This document shows positions 23,455 to 32,135 of a stretch of DNA of 35,454 nt, in pieces (position 1 is the first letter of the stretch; the number at the start of each line of letters is the position of its first letter). Origin of the DNA: UMGS621 sp964468815 (GTDB taxonomy: Bacteria > Bacillota > Clostridia > Christensenellales > Borkfalkiaceae); NCBI GenBank assembly GCA_964468815.1, contig CAYXWN010000018.1, positions 1 to 35,454 on the forward strand. The letters run 5' to 3'. A program made the position numbers and the translations under genes. The notes beneath the pieces are model-generated. The model saw nothing but the letters and a program-made list of their open reading frames with translations. It was not told where the DNA came from and made no database searches.

Positions 23455-24355
23455 TGTAATGTACCCACCTTTTTGACGTTCCGAATACGATTCCGACAAA
23501 CGCGACGACGATAACCGCCAAAATCCACCCCATGGTCGTACCGAACCCGAAGCCTAAATCAGAATACTTAAACACGACTTGATAAATATATAACGTAAGC
23601 GTCGTGCTGGCATATCCCGGACCGCCATCCGTCATGAGATTATACCGCGCGAAATCCTGCATATTAGACATGATCGACGTAATCAATAGGTACAACGTCG
23701 TCGGCGAGATCAACGGAACGGTAATTTTTAAGAATACGGGAATCGCCTTGATCCCGTCTATTTCAGCCGCTTCGTAAAGTTGCGCCGGAACGCCCTTTAA
23801 CGCAGCGATATACATAACCATTCCTCCGCCTATGCCCATCCATACGCCTTGTATGATCATCGAAACCATAACGATGTTTTTATCAGCAAGCCATTTTACG
23901 GGTGCGCCGCCGAAAGCGGTTATAATGCTATTTAAAATTCCGTAATCGGTATTATACACCCACTTCCAAACCAAAGCGATCGCAACCGACGAACAAAGCC
24001 CCGGAATAAATACCAACGTTCTTAAAACAGATTGCCCCTTGATTCTTTTAGAAGAAAGCAATACGGCAACCAATAAGGCGAAAACAATTTGGAACGGCAC
24101 GCCGATTACGGCAATTAACGTATTTTTTAATGCCGACCAAAAAATTTCATCCGAAAAAACAGCTTGAATATTTTCAAATCCCGTAAACGTCATCGGCGTC
24201 CAAAAATCGTATTTCGTAAAAGATACGATTAAGGAAAAGACGATCGGAACCATCTGAAAAACCAAAAAGCCTATAATCGGCGGCGCAATAAAAAGGTAGC
24301 CCCAATAATTGTTCCGCACTAATTTTCCTTTTTGTAACGTTTTTTTCATTTTCAT
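23447..24355 (-). CDS. sugar ABC transporter permease, MalF type
   Basis: A 302-residue membrane protein with six spans and the EAA loop (about 195-225, AQLYEAAEIDGIKAIPVFLKI), of the MalF/UgpA/LplB carbohydrate permease family. It starts MKMKKTLQKG; the ribosome site before the ATG is poor (no clear GGAG), and two strong hairpins lie between it and the preceding binding-protein gene, so its output is probably kept below that of the binding protein. Partner of the MalG-type permease. Confidence 0.92.
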   Translation of the reverse strand: MKMKKTLQKGKLVRNNYWGYLFIAPPIIGFLVFQMVPIVFSLIVSFTKYDFWTPMTFTGFENIQAVFSDEIFWSALKNTLIAVIGVPFQIVFALLVAVLLSSKRIKGQSVLRTLVFIPGLCSSVAIALVWKWVYNTDYGILNSIITAFGGAPVKWLADKNIVMVSMIIQGVWMGIGGGMVMYIAALKGVPAQLYEAAEIDGIKAIPVFLKITVPLISPTTLYLLITSIMSNMQDFARYNLMTDGGPGYASTTLTLYIYQVVFKYSDLGFGFGTTMGWILAVIVVAFVGIVFGTSKRWVHYND

Positions 24356-24429
24356 ATCAATTGTGAATTGTGTTTTCAGCCGTAAAACGGCTTCGTTTTA
24401 AGCGAGTTTTTCTTATAACCCTTTTTGCC

Positions 24430-24461
24430 AATCCGCTCGCCGTTGTTTCGGCGAGCGGATT
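24430..24461 (-). other. strong intercistronic hairpin after the binding-protein gene
   Basis: A perfect 13-bp stem AATCCGCTCGCCG/CGGCGAGCGGATT with a six-base loop and no U-run. It follows the solute-binding protein gene by about 40 bases and probably protects that message from decay. A second short stem (AGCCG/CGGCT, 24379-24393) lies nearer the permease. Confidence 0.7.
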
Positions 24462-24477
24462 TACGTTATATAACGTA
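24462..24477. repeat. 16-bp perfect palindrome TACGTTATATAACGTA
   Basis: A self-complementary 16-base sequence directly next to the intercistronic hairpin. It could extend mRNA folding or be a DNA-binding site; a single copy was noticed. Confidence 0.4.
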
Positions 24478-24503
24478 CCTTTTCGGCAAAAATAAGTTAA
24501 ATG

Positions 24504-25871
24504 TTACTGAAACAAAGCGGGATCGCTCTGCTTGATCGCGGCGTTAATATCGGCTTCCATATCTTTGATACATTGAGCCGCCGTCATCGTTCCGTCCAAA
24601 AACATATCGTCGAGTTTACTGTTAAACAAATCAATCCAACGATTGCTCGTAAAATAATCGCTGTGAGCGCGACGCGCGGTTTTGGCAGCATCGAAAAATA
24701 CTTTCAAATCCGCTTCCGTCATCGGCGTTCCTTGAACGGGCGTCGTAAATTCGGGATCGTCGATCAACGATTTTATCGCCGGAACGGCATAATTCAATTT
24801 ATTCAACGTTCTGTAAGCCTTTTCGCTCGCAAGATACTTAATCAACTTCCATGCCATGCCCTGCTTCTTGCAATTACGGGAAATCGCGTATCCGGCGGAC
24901 ACCGCATAGGTAACCGGCTCGTCGCCCTTTTCCGCAACGGGAATGGGAATGACGCAATAATTCATTTTAGCCGCATCATAACCGGGCGCAGTCCATCTTC
25001 CTGCCCAATACATGGCGATCTTTCCGGACATAAACATACTTCCGCTGTCCTGCGAAGTCATATCGTCGATCGAGGGCGCGCAATAGATTTCGGAATCCTT
25101 ATCCATCATGTCAGAAACGTATTGATATACTTGATGAACCTTGGGATCGTCCGCGTTGAAATATTTTTCGTCCTTAATCAAATCCGTTCCCAAGCCCCAA
25201 AGATAACTTTCGCAATTGATCGCACTCGAACCGTATTGCGTGGTAACGCCTTTCTTTACGATCGTAAGTTTGTGCGCCAATTCCGCATACTCGTCGTAGG
25301 TGAGCGGATTTTCTTTATCCAACAGTTTCGTCTTTTCAGCCTCTGTAATCAGTCCGTTTTTAACCGCGTTGTTAACGATATCGAGATTCACGTACACGCC
25401 GATGATTCCGAAATCTTTCGGCAACGCATATAAATCGCCTTCTCCGCGCTTTTTCGTTTTGCTACTGTACGAGAACATCGGTATGATCGCGTCAAAATAA
25501 ACGGACGTATCGAAGTTTTCCGCATCAATAAAGGGTTGAATTGATTTCAACGCTCCGCGACTCGCCCAGTTTCCGAGATAAGAATTCGGAACTTGAATGA
25601 CGTCGGCGGCAACGCCTGCACCTAAATCAGAATAAACGGTATCGTAATCGCTGAACAACTTCTTGTCCACCGTAATCCCCGGATTTTCATCTTCAAAACC
25701 GGCGATCAACGCGTCCCACAATTCCAACTCTACCGTTCCGCCCGCGACGTAGAACGAAATCGTTCCCGTTTCGGGTCCCCAATCGACGACGTTATCCTCT
25801 TCTCCTCCGCCGCAAGCGACGAAAGAGAAAGACGTTAACAGAGCAAGCAACAATGCTATCCATTTTTTCAT
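24504..25871 (-). CDS. sugar-binding lipoprotein of ABC transporter
   Basis: A 455-residue extracellular solute-binding protein (family 1). Signal peptide MKKWIALLLALLTSFSFVAC with the lipidated Cys20, then a Gly/Glu linker and two lobes; typical lines are ELWDALIAGFEDENPGITVD and AGYAISRNCKKQGMAWKLIK. It delivers an oligosaccharide to the two permeases that follow. GGAGAC lies inside the end of the preceding gene, whose TGA overlaps this ATG (TGATG), so translation is coupled. The ligand is inferred to be an arabinofuranosyl oligosaccharide from the flanking GH127 and GH51 genes. Confidence 0.93.
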   Translation of the reverse strand: MKKWIALLLALLTSFSFVACGGGEEDNVVDWGPETGTISFYVAGGTVELELWDALIAGFEDENPGITVDKKLFSDYDTVYSDLGAGVAADVIQVPNSYLGNWASRGALKSIQPFIDAENFDTSVYFDAIIPMFSYSSKTKKRGEGDLYALPKDFGIIGVYVNLDIVNNAVKNGLITEAEKTKLLDKENPLTYDEYAELAHKLTIVKKGVTTQYGSSAINCESYLWGLGTDLIKDEKYFNADDPKVHQVYQYVSDMMDKDSEIYCAPSIDDMTSQDSGSMFMSGKIAMYWAGRWTAPGYDAAKMNYCVIPIPVAEKGDEPVTYAVSAGYAISRNCKKQGMAWKLIKYLASEKAYRTLNKLNYAVPAIKSLIDDPEFTTPVQGTPMTEADLKVFFDAAKTARRAHSDYFTSNRWIDLFNSKLDDMFLDGTMTAAQCIKDMEADINAAIKQSDPALFQ

Positions 25872-28800
25872 CAGTTATGTCTCCTTTTTTTCGTTATCAA
25901 AATCAAAGCGGCACCTGCCAACGCAGCAGACGCAAGGATCAACGACGCTCCGGAAAGAGCCGAACCGCATCCGTCCTTTTTCGCGGAATCGAAACCGTCG
26001 TCGCCGTCGTCGTCACCAAAGTTCCCGTCAAATTCGTTATTGTATCCGGGGGCTTTATAGTCGCCTACTTTTTCACCGATTTCAAGATAATCAATCTCGA
26101 CGCTCTGCGAGGATTTTTTCAATAAAACCGTATTCTTTCCGGCTTTCAGCATGAGAGTCGCTTCCGTAATCGTTTCTTCCGTAAATTCGCCCCAATCGGT
26201 CGTAACGAGACATTTAAGCGTCGCGAGAACGGTCGTTCCGTCGTATAATTTCACCGCCGGATTGGTTTCTTGCAATGCTGCCGTCGCGTAAGCCAAGCGA
26301 ACCTTATATTCGCCTGCTTCGGCTACGTTGATTTCAAACTTGATATACGCTTTATCGGTATCCAGATTTCCGACGAAACCGAATCCGGAATACGTGCCGT
26401 AATCGTATTGCCAATTATAGCCTTTATAGGTCGCGCCGGAAATGCTTTGATCTTCCGCTTCGTAACGCGTATACGCGTCGGTTACGTTCTTATATAACGT
26501 AGAAACGCTCGTTACGGTCAAAGCCTTATCCTCTGCCTTTTTCACTTGAATATAGTTGTTTCCTCTGACCAGATCCATTGCCACGGCAGCAACGCCGTTC
26601 GTTACGGTTACCGTTTTGGTTTCTTCGCCGATTACGACGGAGATCGTTCCGGCATCGGTCACGACTCCGATGGATACCTTTTGAGCGGTCATCGCAAGCA
26701 AACTGTAAACGTTATATTCCACGTAAGCGTCCATATTCGTCAAAGTCCAACCGTTTTCGGAAAGCGTCGCTCCCGAAGCAATCGCGTTTTCGTTGATCAC
26801 TTCAAAGCCGTTTTTCGCGGAATTCGCGGAAATCACGTCAAAGCCCAACGCCGTTGCGCCGCTGCGCAATACGCTAAGCGTTTCGATCACGCCGGAACCG
26901 CTCGTTACCGTAACGACGATTTGATTCGCGCCGTCCGTAAACGCAACGGGAACAGCGGTCGCGCCGATCGCGTAATCCGTTCCGTTGACGTTCACATTGA
27001 ACTGTGCGTCGCCCGACTTCGCCTTAATTTCAAAGTCAAATTGACCTTCAAACGGGAACGTCGCGGACATCTTTATTTGCGTAGTCGAATCGACCGCAAT
27101 GCCGTCTGCCGTAAGAACCGCGCCCGAATAACGCATATCCTTTCTTTCAAACACGAGATTTCCGACGTATTGAATTTCTACCTTATCAATAATCACCGCG
27201 CCTTGCAGATAGCCGATTTCGATATCGGTATCGCCCTCGTTTTCAACGGTATATTCCGCTACCCCGTCAACAATCAACGCTTGATAATTTCCGCTTCCGA
27301 CCTTAATATTGATCGCGTCAGCCTCTTCCGTTTGGCAAGTTACGATTACCTTGAAAATTCCGTGCGTATTGACGAAATCCTTTACGATAACGCTCGCGTT
27401 TTCGTTATCTAACTTTACCGCGGCGTTTCCGCTGTATTCTTCCCCGAAAACAAGTTCCGCGCCAACCATATCGAGGGCTTCCGCCTCGGCAAGCCAACCG
27501 CTCTCTTGCTTCAAAATCGCTTTGCTCGTTACTTTTACTTCTGCTTTATCAATTTTTACGGAGGTAATTGCTAGGCCGTCCGATTCGGACACCAACTTGA
27601 CGGCATTTTTGCCTGCTGCGATTTTCACGTTGGGAATCGTAAAACTGTCGCCGACAAAGGTATAACTGCCGAGATCAGTTTCTCCCAAATAGAAACGAAC
27701 CGCCTTTCCGTTAACGTTGCTTCCCTTGATTACGATATCGTAATATCCCTCAAAAGAATTGTTGATTTCATTATAGATAAAAGAGCCTGCGTCAATCACC
27801 ATATCGGAATTGTTCACAGAACCGTCGGACACGGCAAAGTCGGACGCGCCCATGGTTTTTCCCGTTACGATTTCAAGATAATCCAAATCAACCGTACCGG
27901 ACGTTCCGCGCAAATAGCGCAATTGATTATAGCCCTTATTCAAGTAGACTTGCGCTAATGCGTACGCGCTGTCGTCCGAAAAGTTACCCATTTCGTTCAA
28001 TACGACGTCCGGGTGCAATTCAATCAATTGGTAACCGTTTACCGATAAATATTCGGTAAATTCCGCCGCCTCATATGCCGCGTATTTTATCTTTACCCAA
28101 TAAAGCCCGTCTTCTTCGGCATATATTTGATTGAAATAAATGCCTGAACTAGTCGAGAAAGAGGGGTTATCCGTCGGCACTTTGAAATGCATTCCCGTAA
28201 CGTAATAATTGTTTGAAACGTTATAGGGGCTGTTGGAAAAAGCAGCGCCGAAATTCACGACCGCGTTTTCGGCTTCGTACCGATCAGCCGTCCCGTCCGC
28301 GTTCACCGCAGAAGCGGCAACGGGTTCAAACGTTACGTCCGGAGAATCTACGTATAAGTAATCGATATACGTCGCGTTCGCGACTGTCGCGCTCATCGTA
28401 AACATAATCGTATTGTAACCCTCGGCTAAGGTCAGTTCCATTCCTACCGCGGTAGGCGTACTAAGTCCGTTCGTTGCCGGCATTTCAAAGGTTTCCGGCG
28501 TGGGGCTCGAAGGATCGATCTGCGTTAAGGGGTTAATTACGGGATTGACGTAAACAGAACCGGCTAACCCTTCGGCGTTCGGCAAATAAACAAGCGCCGC
28601 GTTATAAGTTCCGGCTTGCTTTGCATACACGCGCCAAGAAATGAACGAAGGGAACGTTCCGCCGGCAAAGGAATCCAAAGAGCCGACCGCTCTTCCGCCC
28701 AAAGCGTTCCAAAGAGTATAAACGACGCCGAAATTGATATTGCCCTGCTCCGCCTCCAAAACAGCGCCCGTACGCTCATCGGCTATCTCGATGACCTCTA

Positions 28801-29719
28801 AGCAATCGAAATCAACCGAGCCCGCGGCAACGCTTAAAATAATTTGGTTGAAGCCTTTTTCCAAGCGAACGACTAAGGTTGCAAAGGAGCGCGTTACTCC
28901 GTCGCAGAACACGCCTGCGCCCAAAGCCGGCTCGCATGCCACCGTTTGTTTATAATTGTGTGCGCAAAAGTCAAACGCACTTCCCGTCGCCGCAGCATAG
29001 CATACGCGAATGAGGTAATTTCCGCCGTTCTCCGAATAAACGTGATTAAACGCCACGCGCGAAGAAGGATCGGTTAAACCGCCGACGTACACGTCACCGC
29101 TTATAATCGTATTCGCGGAATTAACGGATTGATCGGGAACTTTTAATTCACCTAAATTCACCTCGGCATCCTTTGCGAGATAAAATAATCCTGTTTCCGG
29201 AGCACCCTTTCCGTTCGGATAAGACAAATTCAAATATTTTGCACGATCGATTTTTCCGCTAGCGTCTAAGATTTCCAGCGTGTCCACCGTAACGTCCGTA
29301 CTTGCGCCGACGATATGGATTTCATTGATACCGCTTTTCAGTTCAAGCGTTAAACCGATCGGCGCGTATGCGTCGCTCGCCGAAAACGGAACGTCTATCA
29401 TATCCGAACTGCCGTTTACGATCAGTTTTACCGATCCGCTCGCCGCCGCCTTTACGTACAACTTAGACTGAAAAGTCGCGGTTTCGGTACTGTCGAAATA
29501 ATACGTCCCTGCCGTGCCGTTGGCAGCGATAAAGTTGACCGCTTTATCGTTATAAGCAGCCATGTCGTACACAATACTGCCCTTTTGCACTCTTCCGCTT
29601 TCTGTTTCAACAAATACGGAAGACGGCTCGATCGCAGAAGCCGACGCCGTAAAAAAGCATACGCTCAATGCAAAAGAAGCCACCATCGTTACTATTAAAA
29701 ATAGTAATTTTCTTTTCAC
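25871..29719 (-). CDS. large surface protein of repeated CBM-like modules with a Cys-containing C-terminal anchor
   Basis: A 1282-residue protein started by GTG with GGAGG eight bases upstream. A signal peptide (1-29, ending ASASA) is followed by about eight or nine beta-sandwich modules of CBM6/35 type, each closing with a line such as LEKGFNQIILS..VDFDCLEV, LNKGYNQLRYL..VDLDYLEI or LKAGKNTVLLK..VEIDYLEI. The last module begins RYEAEDQSISG (about 1100). Then comes an acidic linker (DDDGDDGFDSAKK), GCGSALSG, a hydrophobic stretch (LILASAALAGAALILI) and a basic end KKRRHN. No LPXTG and no catalytic domain are visible. The likely job is holding a glycan at the cell surface for the operon's enzymes. 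Confidence 0.85.
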   Translation of the reverse strand: MKRKLLFLIVTMVASFALSVCFFTASASAIEPSSVFVETESGRVQKGSIVYDMAAYNDKAVNFIAANGTAGTYYFDSTETATFQSKLYVKAAASGSVKLIVNGSSDMIDVPFSASDAYAPIGLTLELKSGINEIHIVGASTDVTVDTLEILDASGKIDRAKYLNLSYPNGKGAPETGLFYLAKDAEVNLGELKVPDQSVNSANTIISGDVYVGGLTDPSSRVAFNHVYSENGGNYLIRVCYAAATGSAFDFCAHNYKQTVACEPALGAGVFCDGVTRSFATLVVRLEKGFNQIILSVAAGSVDFDCLEVIEIADERTGAVLEAEQGNINFGVVYTLWNALGGRAVGSLDSFAGGTFPSFISWRVYAKQAGTYNAALVYLPNAEGLAGSVYVNPVINPLTQIDPSSPTPETFEMPATNGLSTPTAVGMELTLAEGYNTIMFTMSATVANATYIDYLYVDSPDVTFEPVAASAVNADGTADRYEAENAVVNFGAAFSNSPYNVSNNYYVTGMHFKVPTDNPSFSTSSGIYFNQIYAEEDGLYWVKIKYAAYEAAEFTEYLSVNGYQLIELHPDVVLNEMGNFSDDSAYALAQVYLNKGYNQLRYLRGTSGTVDLDYLEIVTGKTMGASDFAVSDGSVNNSDMVIDAGSFIYNEINNSFEGYYDIVIKGSNVNGKAVRFYLGETDLGSYTFVGDSFTIPNVKIAAGKNAVKLVSESDGLAITSVKIDKAEVKVTSKAILKQESGWLAEAEALDMVGAELVFGEEYSGNAAVKLDNENASVIVKDFVNTHGIFKVIVTCQTEEADAINIKVGSGNYQALIVDGVAEYTVENEGDTDIEIGYLQGAVIIDKVEIQYVGNLVFERKDMRYSGAVLTADGIAVDSTTQIKMSATFPFEGQFDFEIKAKSGDAQFNVNVNGTDYAIGATAVPVAFTDGANQIVVTVTSGSGVIETLSVLRSGATALGFDVISANSAKNGFEVINENAIASGATLSENGWTLTNMDAYVEYNVYSLLAMTAQKVSIGVVTDAGTISVVIGEETKTVTVTNGVAAVAMDLVRGNNYIQVKKAEDKALTVTSVSTLYKNVTDAYTRYEAEDQSISGATYKGYNWQYDYGTYSGFGFVGNLDTDKAYIKFEINVAEAGEYKVRLAYATAALQETNPAVKLYDGTTVLATLKCLVTTDWGEFTEETITEATLMLKAGKNTVLLKKSSQSVEIDYLEIGEKVGDYKAPGYNNEFDGNFGDDDGDDGFDSAKKDGCGSALSGASLILASAALAGAALILITKKRRHN

Positions 29720-29771
29720 CCTTTCTACCTCCGAGAAAATTTTTATTCTTTATCACGTGTAAGATATTCTT

Positions 29772-29809
29772 TTCGCATCTCCGTCGCGAAAGCACTCTTT
29801 TTCCGTGCT
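29772..29809 (-). other. tandem intercistronic hairpins between GH127 gene and surface-protein gene
   Basis: AGCAC/GTGCT (with the GH127 stop inside the stem) and TTCGC/GCGAA directly after it on the minus strand. No U-run; a processing or partial attenuation site. Confidence 0.35.
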
Positions 29810-31655
29810 AAATTCTTACGTTAAACCACACGAGCATTTCGCCCTCGCCGCGATTGTTCCAATGGCAATACGGGGTAAGGATAATCGAACAATCTTCCGC
29901 TTTCGGCTTGCGATAGCCGTAAAGAGCGGTGGTTGCGGATTTTAATTTTTTCCCTTTTATTTTCAATTGCTCGAATTCTCCGTCCGTACCTGCCGTTGCG
30001 ATCGGCGCGGAATCCTCCGCAACCAACGCCGCAAGTTGATCGCCGTTGTCGATTTCTTCCGCACAATATACGAGATACCCCTTTTCGACGGCAACCTTGG
30101 CGGCAACGTCGTCGATATTCGCGTTCGCATAAACGAAACGAGCCTTTTTGGGGAACGCATACGTATAAGTTTTTCCCTTTTCTAAACGATCGAAACGGAT
30201 AAATCCGTTTTTCGCTTCGGTTTCGCCACAGTACGACGGTACTTTTACCCATACAGTTTTGGCAACGTCGCCATCAACAGTAAACGTCATGGTTTCGCCG
30301 TACGGCTCGCCGAATCGGAACGAATACGTAACGCCGTCTATCGTCACGTTGGAAGAAATGTGCAAATTCACATATAAATTCTCCTCGTCGTAACAATAAA
30401 TGTATTCACCGAGCGACAACATCAATCTCGCGGCATTGGGCGGACAGCAAGGACAATCCATCCATTCGACACGCTTTTTTATCGCCATGTGCGTATCGAA
30501 ACGGTAATTCGCCTTTTTCGGGTTAAACGCGAGCGGATTGACGTAAAAATATCCGTGCCCGTCCTCCGAAACACCTGCAAGCAAGCCGTTATACAACGTG
30601 CGCTCCATTACGTCCGCAACGGAAGCGTTTTCGTCGGTCATCAAAAGCGAACGGCAAAACATCATAAGCCCTACTTCCGCACACGTTTCGCTATAACTTC
30701 TGTCGGAAGGCAAATCGTAATCGAGCGTAAAACGCTCGCCGAAACAATCGCTGCCGATTCCGCCCGTCAGATACATTTTCTTTTCCGTTATGCTTTTATA
30801 AAGTACGTTCGCGCAGTTGATCAACTCTTCGTCTTTCGTAACCTCGGCAAGACGCGCCATCGCCGTATACAAATACACCGCGCGTACTGCATGCCCGATC
30901 GCGTCCGTTTGCTCTCTTACCGGTTTATGCGCTTGATAATAATCCAAATTAAAATGCAATTGCGAAAAAATCGGCTCGTCCGTAAATAGCACGTGCCCCA
31001 CGCCGCGCGTATCAATAAAACGCTTTGCGAGTTCGAGATGCTTTTCGTTTCCGTTTAAACAATATAACTTGATTAAAGCGATTTCGATCTCTTCGTGCCC
31101 GTCGTAAATGAAACGATCGGCATTCATGACGTAATCGTAAACGAGGGAAATATATTGATCGCATAAGCCGAGCAATTTGTCTTCATGCAAAAACTGCTTT
31201 GCCGCGATCGCCGCTTCGATCAAGTTCCCTAAACACAAAAATTCGTGTCCGGCGGTAAAATTAGTAAAGCGTTGACCGGGTTCTTTTAAGGTATAATAAG
31301 TATTGATATAACCGTCCGGTTCTTGAATTTTCTCAATCAAACCCGTCGCATAATCGAAGTACCCCTTTAACTCCGCGTTCGGATAAAGAGCCAACGCATA
31401 AACGGCGGCTTCCATCCACTTAAACAAATCGTGATCGGCAAACCAATGCCCGTAAAATTCTCCCTGCATTTCACCTGCAGCGATACGGAAATTATCCAAG
31501 CAATGAGAACGACCGAGTCCCTCGATTTCCACTTCTCCGTTGAGGATATGCCATTGATGCAAAACAACGTCGGTTGCAAAAAGCTCTTGCCTTTTCTTCC
31601 AAAATTCTCCTTTAATTTCAACCTCTTTCAAGGTAGGAACTTTTAAATGACGCAT
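29808..31655 (-). CDS. GH127 beta-L-arabinofuranosidase
   Basis: A 615-residue enzyme without signal peptide, thus cytoplasmic. It matches GH127 (HypBA1-like) throughout. The catalytic set is present at the expected spacing: acid/base E307 (CFGERF), zinc ligands E323 and C325 (SETCAEVG), and C403/C404 (CPCCPPNAAR), where the first of the pair acts as the cysteine nucleophile. It releases beta-linked L-arabinofuranose such as that on hydroxyproline-rich plant glycoproteins or branched pectin. It is the first gene of the operon, with AAGGAG before the ATG, facing the AraC-type regulator. Confidence 0.94.
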   Translation of the reverse strand: MRHLKVPTLKEVEIKGEFWKKRQELFATDVVLHQWHILNGEVEIEGLGRSHCLDNFRIAAGEMQGEFYGHWFADHDLFKWMEAAVYALALYPNAELKGYFDYATGLIEKIQEPDGYINTYYTLKEPGQRFTNFTAGHEFLCLGNLIEAAIAAKQFLHEDKLLGLCDQYISLVYDYVMNADRFIYDGHEEIEIALIKLYCLNGNEKHLELAKRFIDTRGVGHVLFTDEPIFSQLHFNLDYYQAHKPVREQTDAIGHAVRAVYLYTAMARLAEVTKDEELINCANVLYKSITEKKMYLTGGIGSDCFGERFTLDYDLPSDRSYSETCAEVGLMMFCRSLLMTDENASVADVMERTLYNGLLAGVSEDGHGYFYVNPLAFNPKKANYRFDTHMAIKKRVEWMDCPCCPPNAARLMLSLGEYIYCYDEENLYVNLHISSNVTIDGVTYSFRFGEPYGETMTFTVDGDVAKTVWVKVPSYCGETEAKNGFIRFDRLEKGKTYTYAFPKKARFVYANANIDDVAAKVAVEKGYLVYCAEEIDNGDQLAALVAEDSAPIATAGTDGEFEQLKIKGKKLKSATTALYGYRKPKAEDCSIILTPYCHWNNRGEGEMLVWFNVRI

Positions 31656-32135
31656 AATTCTCCTTCATTTTAGATTTCACTACAATAATACTATACAACA
31701 TGTTTTCCCCAAAGAAAATAATCTATCGGGTACATTCCATATAGAAAAGCCACCTGTTTTGTATTTTTAGTGTTTTTTGTTTTCTCTTTTTCCGTTATAA
31801 TGCGCGGCTTGCAATCATTGTTTGGGCATTGTTTTCCCCAACATTACGCAGAGCAAAACAAATGCCGTACGCAATACGATAACACCCTTGCAAGTATCCT
31901 TACGCGCTTATATGACGCAAAGCGCCGCTTATCGCTTGTATTATACGGTACGCGGCTTATAAAATAAATGGGTAAATTTATATATTTTATATATAAAAGT
32001 AACTTGATTCGCAAAATCGGTTTCTATTTTAAGCCTTTTATGATATAATGCAATCACGAATGTAGCCATACGGCGTTTTGCAAAGAAAAACAAAACGAAT
32101 CAAGGCTCGATACCGTCGATTTTTAAGGAGAAAAT
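31656..32135. promoter_or_regulatory. divergent control region of the arabinofuranoside locus
   Basis: 480 bases without a supported gene. Two direct copies of TGTTTTCCCCAA lie at 31701-31712 and 31830-31841. The first falls between a candidate minus-strand -10 (TATAGT, 31695-31690) and a poor -35 (TTTTCT), the expected layout for an activator-dependent promoter. On the plus strand TATAAT at 32044-32049 probably starts the regulator message, whose leader can fold a CGTTTTG/CAAAACG hairpin, before AAGGAG at 32124-32129. The stretch 31840-31960 is rich in ACGC/GCGT words without clear meaning. Confidence 0.55.

Noticed and set aside
24501..25433. 310-codon plus-strand frame opposite the sugar-binding protein
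   Set aside because: Antisense shadow of a clear lipoprotein gene; composition rich in Arg, His and Phe and no promoter.
26546..27412. 288-codon open frame on the plus strand inside the large surface-protein gene
   Set aside because: Antisense shadow caused by codon bias of the real gene; Arg/His/Phe-rich, no ribosome site, no family resemblance.
31770..31967. 65-codon plus-strand frame in the divergent control region
   Set aside because: No ribosome site, weak protein character, and it spans likely regulatory repeats.
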